Shown piece after piece: positions 48,617 to 60,053 of a stretch of DNA of 64,000 nt. Source of the stretch: Ehretia macrophylla. Its lineage: Eukaryota > Streptophyta > Magnoliopsida > Boraginales > Ehretiaceae. A program made the translations under genes and the position numbers. Location: contig CM075771.1 of the NCBI GenBank assembly GCA_037974665.1, positions 43,694,425 through 43,758,424 of the forward strand, written 5' to 3'. The notes under the pieces were generated by a model. It searched no databases, was not told the DNA's origin, and saw only the letters and a program-made list of their open reading frames with translations. How positions within the stretch are numbered: position 1 is the stretch's first letter; every line of letters begins with the position of its first letter.

Positions 48617-49145
48617 AATTTTGGTTTGTACTAATATTTACTAGACAGACACTAGACACTACTATGGTCATTTTGCTATTATTGCTGCTAGTATCTATAA
48701 TAGGATTATGAAATATTAGGTAAGGGCTAAGTAAAATGAACCAACCAAATCTTAAGCAGGTACTCGTTGTTAAGCTAAGATCAACAGGTACTTTTGTAAT
48801 GAGGGTAAACAAACAAACGAGATATAGTATCATGCTAGGTTATTAATCAAACAAGACATCGAGATAACCAGTAGGCATTTCAATTGATGGTAAATAGTAA
48901 TCTTAGTTAAAAATGAGATTGAGAATTGGAAAATTTGAGGCGTTTAGAGAATTAGGTCAAACCAAAAAGCCCAGTTACAGCCGTTATGCTGCCGGTTTTC
49001 TGGGAAATTTTGGAGTTTAGGCTAAAACATTAAGTGTTAAATCTTCATAAACAGTTAAGTATGTGATATGACTTGAATATTTAGATCACACCCTAGTCTA
49101 ACCTTATAGGCCGGGTTGGGGCGTGACACCTTGTAAGTAAAAGAA

Positions 49146-49157
49146 TGGTATCAGAGC
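49146..49157 (+). promoter_or_regulatory. Primer binding site for initiator tRNA-Met
   Basis: TGGTATCAGAGC is complementary to the 3' end of plant initiator tRNA-Met. It lies 17 bp inside the end of the 5' LTR, where reverse transcription is primed. This is the usual primer of many plant Ty3/gypsy lineages. Confidence 0.93.
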
Positions 49158-49378
49158 TTCGATTGCTTAAGCCGGGTTTAACTCTCTGACCATGGGTAGA
49201 GCCCTAAGATAATTATGATGACTTGTCTATATGTTATTGTGTGATAATATTAAATGTGCCTTCTATGTTCTATGTGCTTAAGTGATTAACATGTCTTAAT
49301 TGTTTCTAGAATTATGTTGCATTAAAATTCCTGTTTATCGTATTTCAATAAATTGTGCATCGTAATCTGTGCCTATAG

Positions 49379-50420
49379 ATGGCTGGCCATAGTACCTGCA
49401 CTACTAATAGGAGCGGTGAACCCCAAGAGACCGGAGATGCCTATCAAACTAATCCTGGCATGGCTATGTTTAACATGATGGCAAATGCCATGGATCGCGT
49501 ATCACGAGTGATGAAGCGCCAAGATGCACGTGAGGCCAACAATAACAATAACAACAGGAATGATGGCAACCATGGGAGACATAGCAGAATGAGGGAGTTT
49601 CTTGACTTTCGCCCGTCCAAATTCCACGGCGAAGCTGATGATGAGAAAGCAGAGGCTTGGCTATACGAGATCGAGAAAATTTTCAGGCCACTTGATTATA
49701 CGGATGAAGAGAATGTGGAGTTTGCCATGTTTCTGTTGCATGGGGATGCTGAACATTGGTGGCATACTGTGGAGGCACTGTGGAAAACTGATCAGACACC
49801 TCGCTTGTGGGGTAATTTCGTTAAGGCATTCAAGGAGAAATATGTACCTGTAGTTTCCAGGTAGAGGCGGATCGAGGAGTTCATGCACTTGACCCAGGGT
49901 AACATGACGGTGGCCCAGTACGAGGCTCGTTTTGACCGACTGTCCCGTTATGCTCAATATATGATCAGTACTCCGGAGACGAAGATGTGGAAATTTACTA
50001 CTGGATTGAGGCCAGAGATTCAGGACCAGTTGGCTTCGCATGATTTCGATACCTATTCTGCTCTCTTTGCTGCTGCTTCCCGAGTTGAGAAGAGAAAACT
50101 TGATAGAGCCGGTTCGAGTCAGCCGAACAAGAAACCATACCAGCCTCCAGGTCAGTAGAGGAAATTCCAGAGCCAGAGTCGTAGTTAGGGCCAGGGCCAG
50201 AACAGACCAGTGAATAACCGTGGCCCGACTAAAGCGCCATCAGCCTCTTCCACCCGCGGATCCACAGGTAGTTCACCTGCTACTCAGTCTATCAACTGTT
50301 CTTACTGTGACAAGAAGGGTCATACCGAGGCCCAGTGCTGGAAGAATTTAGGACGATATGTGAGATGTGGTAGTGATCAACATCAGATCAAGGATTGCCC
50401 TAAATGGCAGGCATGACAAA
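49379..50420 (+). pseudogene. gag: gag region (capsid and zinc knuckle), decayed
   Basis: Begins at an ATG about 220 bp after the primer site; the intervening leader holds nothing I recognise. The capsid-like part contains FRPSKFHGEADDEKAEAWLYE and LLHGDAEHWW, typical of plant gypsy gag. A zinc knuckle CX2CX4HX4C is encoded at about 50297-50338, followed by a second, imperfect cysteine/histidine cluster. Gag would form the particle shell and bind element RNA. The region is broken and cannot be taken as a working gene. Confidence 0.88.
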
Positions 50421-50549
50421 ATCAGGGTAAACCAGCTTGTAGAGGCAAGACTCCAGTTCCTAGAGTTCAGGCTCGAGCTTATGCTATTGAGTGCGAGGAG
50501 CTTCCAGATGAGACCGCTGTTGTTGAAGGTACATTCTTCATACTGAATC

Positions 50550-50880
50550 AACCTGTTAGGGTATTAATTGACCCGGGTACTACTCATTCATTTATTACTC
50601 CCTTATGTGTGGAACGTGTGAAACTGAAAGTTGTATGTTTGCCATATGAAAAAGAAGTTGGTACTCCAATGGGTTCTAAACTTGTTACTAGCTCAGCTTG
50701 TAAAGCATGTAAAATCCAAATTAAGGATAGGGAATTCTCAGCCAATATTATTGTATTACCTTTTCAAGACTATGAGGTCATGTTAGGGATGGACTGGTTG
50801 GCAAAACATCATGTCCAACTAGATTGCCGGATGAAGATTATAACGTTCCGGGTACCTAGTCAACCAATACTGGAGGTAAT
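50550..50880 (+). pseudogene. Aspartic protease domain, decayed element
   Basis: Encodes [12 protein letters not shown] around 50561-50596 and later MLGMDWL near 50780-50800. These are the flap-and-core signatures of the pepsin-like retrotransposon protease that would cut Gag-Pol. It lies directly between gag and reverse transcriptase, as expected for Ty3/gypsy elements. Confidence 0.85.
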
Positions 50881-51049
50881 GGGTCGAAGAGATTTCACCG
50901 GGAGTTTCATCATTTCATCTACAAAAGCAGTGAAGTCCTTGAGAAAAGGGTGTAGCGGATACTTAGCTTACCTCATCAACAAGCCGTCGGATAAAGCTAA
51001 GTTGAAGGAAATGCCTGTGATCAAAGACTATGCGGATGTGTTTCCAAAA

Positions 51050-51790
51050 GAATTGCCCGGTTTACCCCCAAATTGGGAGATCGAGTTCATTATAGAGTTA
51101 CTGCCTGACACCCAGCCGATATCTAAAGCCCCCTATCGGATGGCACCGGCCAAGCTACAAGAATTGAAGGACCAATTGCAAGGATTGTTGAAGAAGGGGT
51201 TTGTTCAACCGAGTTCTTCACCGTGGGGTGCACCATTTCTATTTGTAAAGAAGAAAGACGGAACGTTGAGGCTATGCATCGATTACCGATGATTGAACCA
51301 AGTGACTGTCAAGAATAAATACCCACTTCCACTGATCGATGAGCTATTTGATCAACTTCAAGGAGCCAAAGTGTATTCGAAACTCGACTTGAGGCAAGGG
51401 TATTATCAATTGCGGATCAAAAAGGAAGATGTGCCTAAAACGGCTTTCAGGACAAGATATGGGCATTATGAATATGTGGTGATGCCATTTGGACTAACTA
51501 ATGCCTCTGCAGCTTTTATGGATTTGATGCACAGGGTGTTTCAACCCTACTTGGACCAATTTGTGGTGATCTTCATTGATGATATTTTGGTATACTCGAA
51601 ATCTGAGGCTGAGCATGAACAACATCTGCGGTTGGTACTGCAGAAACTTCGAGAGCATCAATTGTATGCAAAGTTTAGCAAGTGTGAATTTTGGTTGCAA
51701 CAGATTGCATTTTTGGGGCATATCATATCCCAAGAGGGAATAGCGGTGGATCCAGGAAAGATAGAAGCAGTGATGTCTGGGAAGAAGTCG
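51050..51790 (+). pseudogene. Reverse transcriptase domain, decayed element
   Basis: Contains the conserved string ELPGLPP ahead of the domain, then [43 protein letters not shown] and the catalytic FIDDILVYS (near 51572-51600), ending around FLGHIIS. This is the plant Ty3/gypsy form of the polymerase that copies element RNA into DNA. The domain as a whole is well recognised, but the coding region it belongs to is broken. Confidence 0.92.
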
Positions 51791-51989
51791 GAGAATGTTA
51801 CGGAGATTCGGAGTTTTCTTGGTCTAGTCGGCTATTATCGCAGATTCGTGAAAGATTTCTCTAAGATTGCAGGACCACTTACAAAGCTCACTCAAAAGAA
51901 AACAAAGTTCGTGTGGGATGATAAGTGTGAGAACAGCTTCCAAGAGTTGAAAAGGAGATTGACTACCGCACCTGTTCTTGCATTGCCTG

Positions 51990-52360
51990 AAGGGAGTCAA
52001 GGTTTTGTAATCTATAGCGATGCTTCGAAGGAAGGATTGGGTTGTGTGTTGATGCAAAATGGTAGGGTGATTGCGTATGCCTCTAGGAAATCGAAGCCAT
52101 ATGAATTGAACTACCCGACGCATGATTTGGAATTAGCGGCTATTGTGTTTACACTCAAGAAATGGAGGCATTATCTGTGGGGTAACAAGTTTGAGGTATT
52201 TACTGATCACAAGAGCTTGAAATACTTGTTCTCTCAAAAAGAGTTGAATATGAGGCAAAGGCGGTGGATGGAACTTTTGGATGATTATAACTGCACAATC
52301 AATTATGTGCCCGGTAAAGCAAATGTAGTTGTAGATGCCTTGAGTAGGAAAGCGAGCATG
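51990..52360 (+). pseudogene. RNase H domain, decayed element
   Basis: Carries [14 protein letters not shown], the acidic ELAAIVF and [10 protein letters not shown] motifs, and closes with a DALSRK phrase typical of plant gypsy RNase H. It would degrade the RNA strand during reverse transcription. It follows the reverse transcriptase through a short connection segment. Confidence 0.9.
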
Positions 52361-52619
52361 GCAAAACTGGAAGTCAAGGTGCAGGAGTTGTTAGAGGAAG
52401 CATTTTTGTGGAAACCACAATTGACTCGAAAATGGTTACTTTTTGCCACTACACAAGTTCAATTGACCTTGTTGTCCGAGTTGCGAGAGGCTCAACAGAA
52501 GGACCAACAATTTCAGAAGAGTAAAGAAAGCAACGCAAATTTCAAGTTTCATGATGATGGTATTTGGAGGTTTAGGAATCGGATTTGTGTTCCCAATGAA
52601 CCAAAGCTGAAAAAGAAGA

Positions 52620-53620
52620 TTCTTAAAGAAGCCCATAATTCAAGATACACTATTCACCCCGGTGGAACAAAGATGTACCGGGATTTGAAGTAACACTATT
52701 GGTGGAATAATATGAAGAGAGAGATCGCGGAGTTCGTGGCACGATGTTTAACTTGCCAGAGAGTCAAAGCAGAACATCAATGACCCGCAGGTTTACTTAC
52801 ACCGTTAGAGATTCCTCAATGGAAATGGGAACATATAACTATGGACTTTGTTATGGACCTGCCCAGGTCACAAAAGGGTCGCGACGCCGTTTGGGTCATA
52901 GTGGATAGATTGACTAAGTCAGCGCACTTCTTACTGATGAATAAGGAGGATAGTCCTAAGAAATTGGGAGATATGTATGTGGCAGAGATTGTAAGATTGC
53001 ACGGGATGCCTGTGAGTATTGTATCGGATAGGCATCCTCGTTTTACTTCCCGATTTTGGAAGAGATTGCAAGAAGCTTTGGGACGAAGTTGAGTTTCAGC
53101 ACAGCTTATCACCCTCAGACTGATGGACAATCGGAAAGAACTATTCAGATTCTGGAGGATATGCTAAGGGCGTGTGTTTTAGACTTCGGGAAAGGTTGGG
53201 AGAAATATCTGTGTCTAGCGGAGTTCGCTTATAATAATAGTTATCAGGCCACTATCAGGATGACCCCTTTTGAGGCATTGTATGGACGTAAGTGTCGATC
53301 CCCAATTTACTGGGATGAAGTAGGAGAAACGAAGACTTTTGACCCGACCCTTCTACCTGAACTTATGAAGACTGTTGATAATATCCACCTCATCCGAAAA
53401 TGGACGCTTACCGCCCAAAGCAAACAGAAGAGCTATGCAGACCGACGGAGACGGAGTCTAGAGTTTGAGGTCGGCGACAAGGTGTTCTTGAAGATATCAC
53501 CTCGGAGGGGACTAATTAAACACGACAAGGGTGGAAAGTCGAGGCCGAGATTTGTAGGACCATTTGAGATAATTGAGAAGATTGGCAAATTGGTGTATCA
53601 CTTGGCACTACCCCAAAACC
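52620..53620 (+). pseudogene. Integrase domain (HHCC, D-D-E core, GPY-like), decayed element
   Basis: An HHCC zinc-binding start ([11 protein letters not shown] near 52634, CLTCQRVK near 52748) is followed by the catalytic core with [29 protein letters not shown] and [20 protein letters not shown] segment near 53548 is the GPY/F-type module that precedes chromodomains. Integrase inserts the DNA copy and, in chromoviruses, is steered by the tail domain. The coding region is broken. Confidence 0.9.
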
Positions 53621-53734
53621 TCTCCAATATTCACGACGTCTTTCATGTTTCAATGCTGCGGAAGTATCACCCTGATCCATCGCATATCTTGGAGCCAGAA
53701 CCGTTGCAGCTTCGGGAGAACTTGTCTTATGAGG

Positions 53735-53890
53735 AGAAGCCCATTCGGATCCTAGACCAGCAAGATTGCGAGTTGCGCAACAAAACTATACCGAAGATAA
53801 AAGTGCAGTGGGATCATCATGGAGTTGAAGAAGCAACATGAGAATGGCGAGACCAGATAGAGCAGCAATATCCAGTTTTATTTCAAAGGT
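53735..53890 (+). pseudogene. Integrase C-terminal chromodomain (Tekay-like)
   Basis: The end of the integrase region encodes [26 protein letters not shown] and EEATW, closing with a YPVLF-like end. This matches the remembered pattern of the Del/Tekay chromodomain tail. Such tails are known to direct chromoviral integration toward heterochromatin, which fits an element found six times inside one satellite. Assignment to Tekay and not another chromovirus clade is by pattern only. Confidence 0.75.
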
Positions 53891-53919
53891 AATATTGAAT
53901 TTCAGGATGAAATTCTTTT

Positions 53920-53932
53920 AAGGAGGGGAGTA
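53920..53932 (+). promoter_or_regulatory. Polypurine tract
   Basis: AAGGAGGGGAGTA sits immediately before the TGTGAGG start of the 3' LTR, where plus-strand DNA synthesis is primed. Confidence 0.9.
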
Positions 53933-56900
53933 TGTGAGGCCCGACCTCGATTTGCGTGCGATACCTCATTTTGTGTGCCCAAACCTAGATTTGCGTGCCT
54001 TAACCTAGGTTTAAGAATTGTATTCGTTTTGTGTGCTATGCATTGAATTACGTGCATTCATTTAGGGTTGCGTGCATTTACTTGGAAAATGTGCATTCGT
54101 CTCGTAGTTCGTGCCCTACCTTGTAGTGCATGCCCTAGACCTAGGAAAGCGTGCCCTCATGCAAATCAAGAAAGCATCTTACATGAAGCACTAGGTCATT
54201 AATTAATCCTACGAATTCCACTAACTATTATTAAATTACTAATTCAACCCACTAGAAGACAAAATCTCACAAAAAGCTAGACATTCCTTATTCTTTATTC
54301 CTTATTCTTTTTGCACTTTCAACACACAATTAAATAATGCTCAAAAGATGACAAAAAAATCAGATTTTTAGATGCCTTGGCCGACCACCATGTGGGCTTT
54401 TGTACTTGCTTGCTTAATTCAATTTAATTCCTAGACAAACTATGACAATTCTATGACACAAATGCATAAAAACTAGCTCAAACACCTCCTCAAAACTCCC
54501 AATATCGACAAGATGCTCCATGCCCATGCTAGGAATTTCAAAATGCTTCTTGAAGACATAAAAATCAGAATTGCTAAGCTTAAGGCCGAACACTTGCATC
54601 AACAATTGCAAAAGCTATCATTTTTTTTTTCATTTTCTCTCATTCTCCTTACATTTCTCTCTCTCCCTCTCATTCTTCTCTCTCTCACTCGGCCTTGGCT
54701 GAGTTTCATCTTACCATTGCTCATCTTCATCATTCCATGGTGCATCAAGACAAGCAACAAGCAAAGAGACTCGACCAAGCTAGCTAAGTTGCAAGAATCA
54801 CACATACAAGCTCTTTGAGTCACCATTTCGGCCTTGGTGAGTTTGATAGCTTCCATTTCTTTTCTTCTTGTTCTAACCACATGCATCTACTAAGAACTTG
54901 GCCACTAAGCTAGGAAAAATAGAGAAAATTGAGTTGGAGTCTCGGCTAAGCAAGAAAAAAGAAATTTGTGCTTCATCAAAGTTTTGTGCATCTTCTTGTT
55001 GATTTGCTAAGGTGAGGGCTAAAACTTCTTGAAAATCTTTCAAAAATCCACATGCATGCTCTTAAATGTATGTCTTTGCTTCTATACTTGAGTTATATGT
55101 GTGTTCATAAGCTTTTACAACCATGCATGGCAAGATTTTGGCTTGAAGATGATGATAGATGAAATCGGGTTTGGTGACAGCTCTCTGTCTTGTTGTTGCG
55201 AGGTAAGTTTGGCTAGGAAAATGATGTTGAAAATGCATGAAAATTGGTAGGTAACTACTTTTTCCAGTTTTGAACATTTTTCGCAGACATAGGCCAAAGC
55301 TAATTTTGACTCTAAGGTCCTCAAAATGATAAATCATTAAAATGTGTCCAAATCTGGAAGTCTAGAAAAAATGAAGCAGGTTTTGACAGATGCACTGACC
55401 TTGTAGAACAAACCAGTTTTGGCTTAGTAAATGATGTCCAAAATGCATGAAAGTTGTTGTGCTGCTATATTTTTCAGTTCTGGAAATTTTTGTCAGAAAT
55501 AGACTAAGGCTAAATCTGACCCTAAGGACCTCAAAAATGACAAGTATTGAAATGTGTGCAAATCTGGACAGTTTTGTGCAATCCCACTGTTTTGGCTATA
55601 ACTATTGGAACCGAACTCCAAATGACGCAAGGTTTGTTTCTGATTTTAGTTAATTTCTTAAGATTTAATTTGACATCTTATTCACTAGAATTGGAGATTG
55701 TTTACTTGTCTTAATGATTGTGAGAAAACAGCCTATTGCAGTGAGGGTTTCACTTAGTTATATGCTTAGAAAATTTGTTGTAACTTCTCTTGTGGTATTA
55801 AATGCTTGGGATTGTGCATTGGGATGTTGTGTGGACTGTTTTGAGTACTTGGGGATGTTTGAACTAATTGATGCATGGCTTGAGATTGATTTTTGAGTTG
55901 ACTTGGGGCTTAATCGCACGGGTAAGCACGAAATGGAAACCCTAGTGACTAGGTAAACTTGCTAAGTGTTGATCCTTTGGATATTGTGTGTAATTATATG
56001 TTGAGTAGGCTGCCCGTAGTTACCCTTATAGCCCTAAATGTGATTTTGATCATTGCATGTTGACAAATAGGCCTTTCTTGCATCCAAACCCACGTAAATG
56101 TTGTTGTATGTTGAATAGTCTTATTATTTGATTAGGTGGACTTTGAATTGAGTTATATGACTTAATTTACGTGCGTACATGGCTGCCCGTTTAATGTTCA
56201 TATAACTCCATGTGACTTTCAAGTGAAATTACTTGTTTATTCGTGTCTCGCTTGTTTACTTGTCAATGTGCAATCTTATGACTGTCCAGAGGCAACCTAC
56301 TTTGTTGTCCTCATAATGTGATATATTAAATGTCATAAATATGCATTGAATATGAGGTTGCAACCTTTCATTCTGGCGTGGTAGCGTTCATGCACACCGG
56401 GCGGCATCGGGCTTGCCGGTGCAACCGTGACTACCATTGTCCAATTACCTCTCTCGCTTGGGGGCTAGACTTCCTCAGAGAGTTGGGTTGTAGGATTTCG
56501 GGGTACATCTAGAGTACACCCACTTGGCGTGATAAGGGGATGATTTGAAGTCGGCCGTAACAACTGAGAGCAAAAGCTCACCGTATCCTTTTACTATATG
56601 TATAAGTACTCTCGCTTGGTTCCTAGAGGACCTCGGGGAGGAAAGACTGGTAATTGTGTTCCTTTACTTTATATTATTGTTATGTACTTAATTGTGTACA
56701 TTCATGCTTACAAAAGGATTTTCATAAGTTGAACCGGAAAATGAGTTTCAAAACATATTTCTCGTTCCCCCTCGCTGAGTTCATAAGGACTCACCCTCTT
56801 TTATCATCTCAGGTGAAGAAGATCAAGAACAAGTACCTGAGGACAATGTGTCTAACGATGATTCCTTGGAGTGATTACCTGTCCTATGTGCTTTGCGTGA

Positions 56901-57508
56901 TTATGGCTATTTGTGAACTATTTTACTTGAAGACTATTTCTTTTTATGTTGGTCAAAGTTTGTAATGTAAAAGGCCCCCATTGTAATTTGGGGTCTAATT
57001 TTCGTTTGTACTGATATTTACTAGACAAACACTAGACACTACTATAGTCATTTTGCTATTATTGCTGCTAGTATCTATAATAGGATTATGAAGTATTAGG
57101 TAAGGGCTAAGTAAAATGAACCAACCAAATCTTAAGTAGGTACTCGTTGTTAAGCTAAGATCAACAGGTGCTTTTGTAACGAGGATAAACAAACAAACGA
57201 GATATAGTATCATGCTAGGTTATTAATCAAACGAGACATCGAGATAACCAGTAGGCATTTCAATTGATGGTAAATAGTAATCTTAGTTAGAAATGAGATT
57301 GAGAATTGGAAAATTTGAGGCGTTTAGAGAATTAGGTCAAACCAAAGAGCCTAGTTACAGGCGTTATGCTGCCGGTTTTCTGGGAAATTTTGGAGTTTAG
57401 GCTAAAACATTAAGTGTTAAATCTTCATAAACGGTTAAGTATGTGATATGACTTGAATATTTAGATCACAACCTAGTCTAACCTTATAGGCCGGTTTGGG
57501 GTGTGACA
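53933..57508 (+). repeat. 3' LTR of the full element
   Basis: 3576 bp, TGTGAGGCCCGACC...GTGTGACA. It is colinear with the 5' LTR over its whole length, with the CT tract at about 54619-54690, the TATA-like word at 56601-56608 and the stem-loop at 56972-56996. Divergence from the 5' LTR is uneven by eye: higher in the first 250 bp (about 8%) and lower, about 4%, in the GC-rich segment near 56270-56530. Confidence 0.95.
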
Positions 57509-60053
57509 AAGGTGCCGTGGGATTCAGTAATAGAAATGGGATGGATTAGGTTGTCGTCCTTTTCACGACTCACGACGCACGATTCGGGATGAAAAAATAT
57601 CGCAAAAGAAGAAAAGTGTCCAAAAACTGATCAAAACGTTCAATTTTGGGCTCCGAAAATAGGCGCAGCCAAGCAAGCTTGCTGCCCCCATCGTAGTGCT
57701 CTCAATGTGCTTTCCAACGGTATGCTGCGCACCGCGTAACTCCTTAGGGATCAAAAGTTATGGGCACCGGAGAGACGGATACCTAGTTACAAGCCCCACG
57801 CCCTTTGTTTGCTGGCCCAGCCTCTACGTGAAGTGAAGTTGTCTAGCCCAAGGTTCCATGTGATTCGGTAATAGGAATGTGATGGATTAGGTTGTCGTCC
57901 TTTTCGCGGCTCACGACATACGATCCGGGACGAAAAAATAGCGTAAAAGAAGGAAAGTGTCCAAAAACTTACGAAAATATTCAATTTTGGGCTCCGAAAA
58001 TAGGCGCAACCGAGCAAGCTAGGTGCCCCCTTCGAAGAGCTCTCGGGGAGCTTTCCAACGGTATGTTGTACGTCGTATAACTCCTTACGGATCAAAAGTT
58101 ATGAGCACCGGAGCGACGGATACTTAGTCACAAGCCCCACGCCCTCTGTTTGCGGGCCCAGCCTCTACGTGAAGTGAAGTTGTCTTGCCCATGATGCCAT
58201 GTGATTCGGTAATAGAAATGTGATGGATTAGGTTGTCGTCCCTTCGCAGCTCACGAAGTACGATCCGGGACGGAAAAACAGCGCAAAAGAAGAAAAGTAT
58301 CCCAAAACTGATGAAAACGTTCGATTTTGGGCTCCGAAAACAGGCACAACTGAGTAGCATTGGTGCCCCCGTTGTAGAGCTCTCGGAGAGCTTTCCAACA
58401 GTATGTTGTGGGCTGCGTAACACCCTACGGATCAAAAGTTATGAGCACCGAAGCGACGGATACCTGGTCACAAGCCCCACGCCCTCTGTTTGCGGGCTCT
58501 GCCTGTACGTGAAGTGAAGTTGTCATGGCCAAGATGCCGTGTAATTCGGTAATAGAAATGTGTTGGATTAGGTTGTCGTCCTTTTCGTGGCTCACGACGT
58601 ACGATCCGGGACCGAAAAACAGCGCAAAAGAAGAAAAGTGTCCCGAAACTAACGAAAATGTTTAATTTTGGGCTCCGAAAACTAGCGCAGGCAAGCAAGC
58701 TTGGTGCCTCCATCGTAGAGCTCTCAGAGAGCTTTCCAACGGTATGCTGCGCGCTGCGTAACTCCTTATGGATCAAAAGTTATGAGCACCAGAGCGACGG
58801 ATACCTTGTCACAAGCCCCACGCCCTCTGTTTGCGGGCCCAGCCGCTACGTGAAGTGAAGTTGTCTTGGCCAAGGTGCCGTGTGATTCAGTAATAGAAAT
58901 TTGTTAAATTAGGTTGTCGTCTTCTTTGCGGCTCACGACGTACTATCCGGGATGGAAAAACATCGAAAAAGAAGAAAAGTGTCCCAAAACTTATGAAAAT
59001 GTTCAATTTTGGGCTCCGAAAGTAGGCGCAGCTAAGCAGGCTAGGTACCCCCATCGTAGAGCTCTCAGAGAGCTTTCCAATGGTATGTTGTGCGCCGCGT
59101 AACTCCTTACGGATCAAAAGTTATGGGCACCGGAGCGACGGATACCTGGTTACAAGCCCCACGCCCTCTGTTTGTGGGCCCTGCCTTTACGTGAAGTAAA
59201 GTTGTCTAGCCCAAGGTGCCATGTGATTCGGTAATAGAAATGTGATGGATTAGGTTGTCATTCCTTTCGCGGCTCACGACGTACGATCCGGGACGAAAAA
59301 ATATCGCAAAAGAAGAAAAGTGTCCCGAAAATGGTGAAAATGTTCGATTTTGGGCTCCGAAAACAGGCACAACTAAGCAAGCTAGGTGCCCCCTTTGTGG
59401 AGCTCTTGGAGAGCTTTCCAACGGTATGTTGTACGTCGCGTAACTCTTTGCGAATCAAAAGTTATGAGCAACGAAGCAACGGATACTTGGTCACAAGCCC
59501 CACGCCCTGTGTTTGCGGGCCCAGCCTCAACGTGAAGTGAAGTTGTCTTGCCCAAGGTGCCATGTGATTCGGTAATAGAAATATGATGGATTAGGTTGTC
59601 GTCCCTTTCCTGGCTCACGACGTACAATTCGGGACGGAAAAACAGCGCAAAAGAAGAAAAGTGTCCTGAAAATGGTGAAAACGTTCGATTTTGGGCTACG
59701 AAAACAGGCGCAACCGAGCAAGCTAGGTGCCCCTTTCGTAGAGCTCTCGGAGAGCTTTCCAACGGTATGTTGTACGCCGCGTAACTCTTTACTGATCAAA
59801 AGTTATGAGCACCGGAGCGACAGATACCTGGTCATAAGCCCCACGCCCTTGGTTTGAGGCCCCAGCCTCTACTCGAAGTGAAATTGTCTTACCTAACGAG
59901 CCGTGGGATTCGGTACTAAAAATGTGATGGATTAGGTTGTCGTCCTTTTCGCGGCTCGTGACGTACAATCCGGCACGAAAAAACAGCGCAAAAGAAGAAA
60001 AGTGTCCCAAACTGATGAAAACGTTCGATTTTGGGCTCTGAAAATAGGCGCAG
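57509..60053 (+). repeat. Satellite block 6 (about 7.5 monomers)
   Basis: Continues the array after the full element. The run repeats the subtype order seen at 43.1-45.5 kb: GGGATGGATTAGG with CTCAATGTGC (compare about 43190-43370), then AGAAGGAAAGTG with GAAAATATTC, then GTGTTGG (M4, about 58560), M5 (about 58900), Z, Z and X (from 59822). It ends inside X at CGCAG (60049-60053), the target of solo LTR F. No gene is seen. Confidence 0.95.

Larger units (their letters stand above)
45555..49128 (+). repeat. 5' LTR of the full element
   Basis: 3574 bp, TGTGAGGCCC...GCGTGACA. It carries the GTGC-rich degenerate repeat (first 260 bp), the CT tract (46241-46310), the 210-bp tandem duplication (about 46800-47190), the dyad-rich GC segment (about 47975-48040), TATAAGTA (48221-48228) and the stem-loop (48592-48616). 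If the TATA-like box is real, U3 is about 2.7 kb and R-U5 under 0.9 kb. Small open frames inside recur in the 3' LTR only because LTRs are duplicates. Confidence 0.95.
45555..57508 (+). mobile_element. Full-length Ty3/gypsy chromovirus, Tekay/Del-like (decayed)
   Basis: 11,954 bp bounded by the duplication AAGGT (45550-45554 and 57509-57513). Parts in order: 5' LTR, a tRNA-Met primer site, gag with a zinc knuckle, aspartic protease, reverse transcriptase, RNase H, integrase, chromodomain, polypurine tract and 3' LTR. Protease-RT-RNase H-integrase order is the Ty3/gypsy order. The chromodomain tail, tRNA-Met priming and LTRs over 3.5 kb point to the Tekay (Del) lineage of plant chromoviruses. 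The coding region is broken, with about eight disabling changes, so this is a fossil. The LTRs differ by a few percent (about 4-6% in the stretches I compared by eye). At a commonly used plant rate of 1.3e-8 per site per year that is very roughly 1.5-2.5 million years. The lineage call rests on remembered family traits, not on a tree. Confidence 0.95.
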
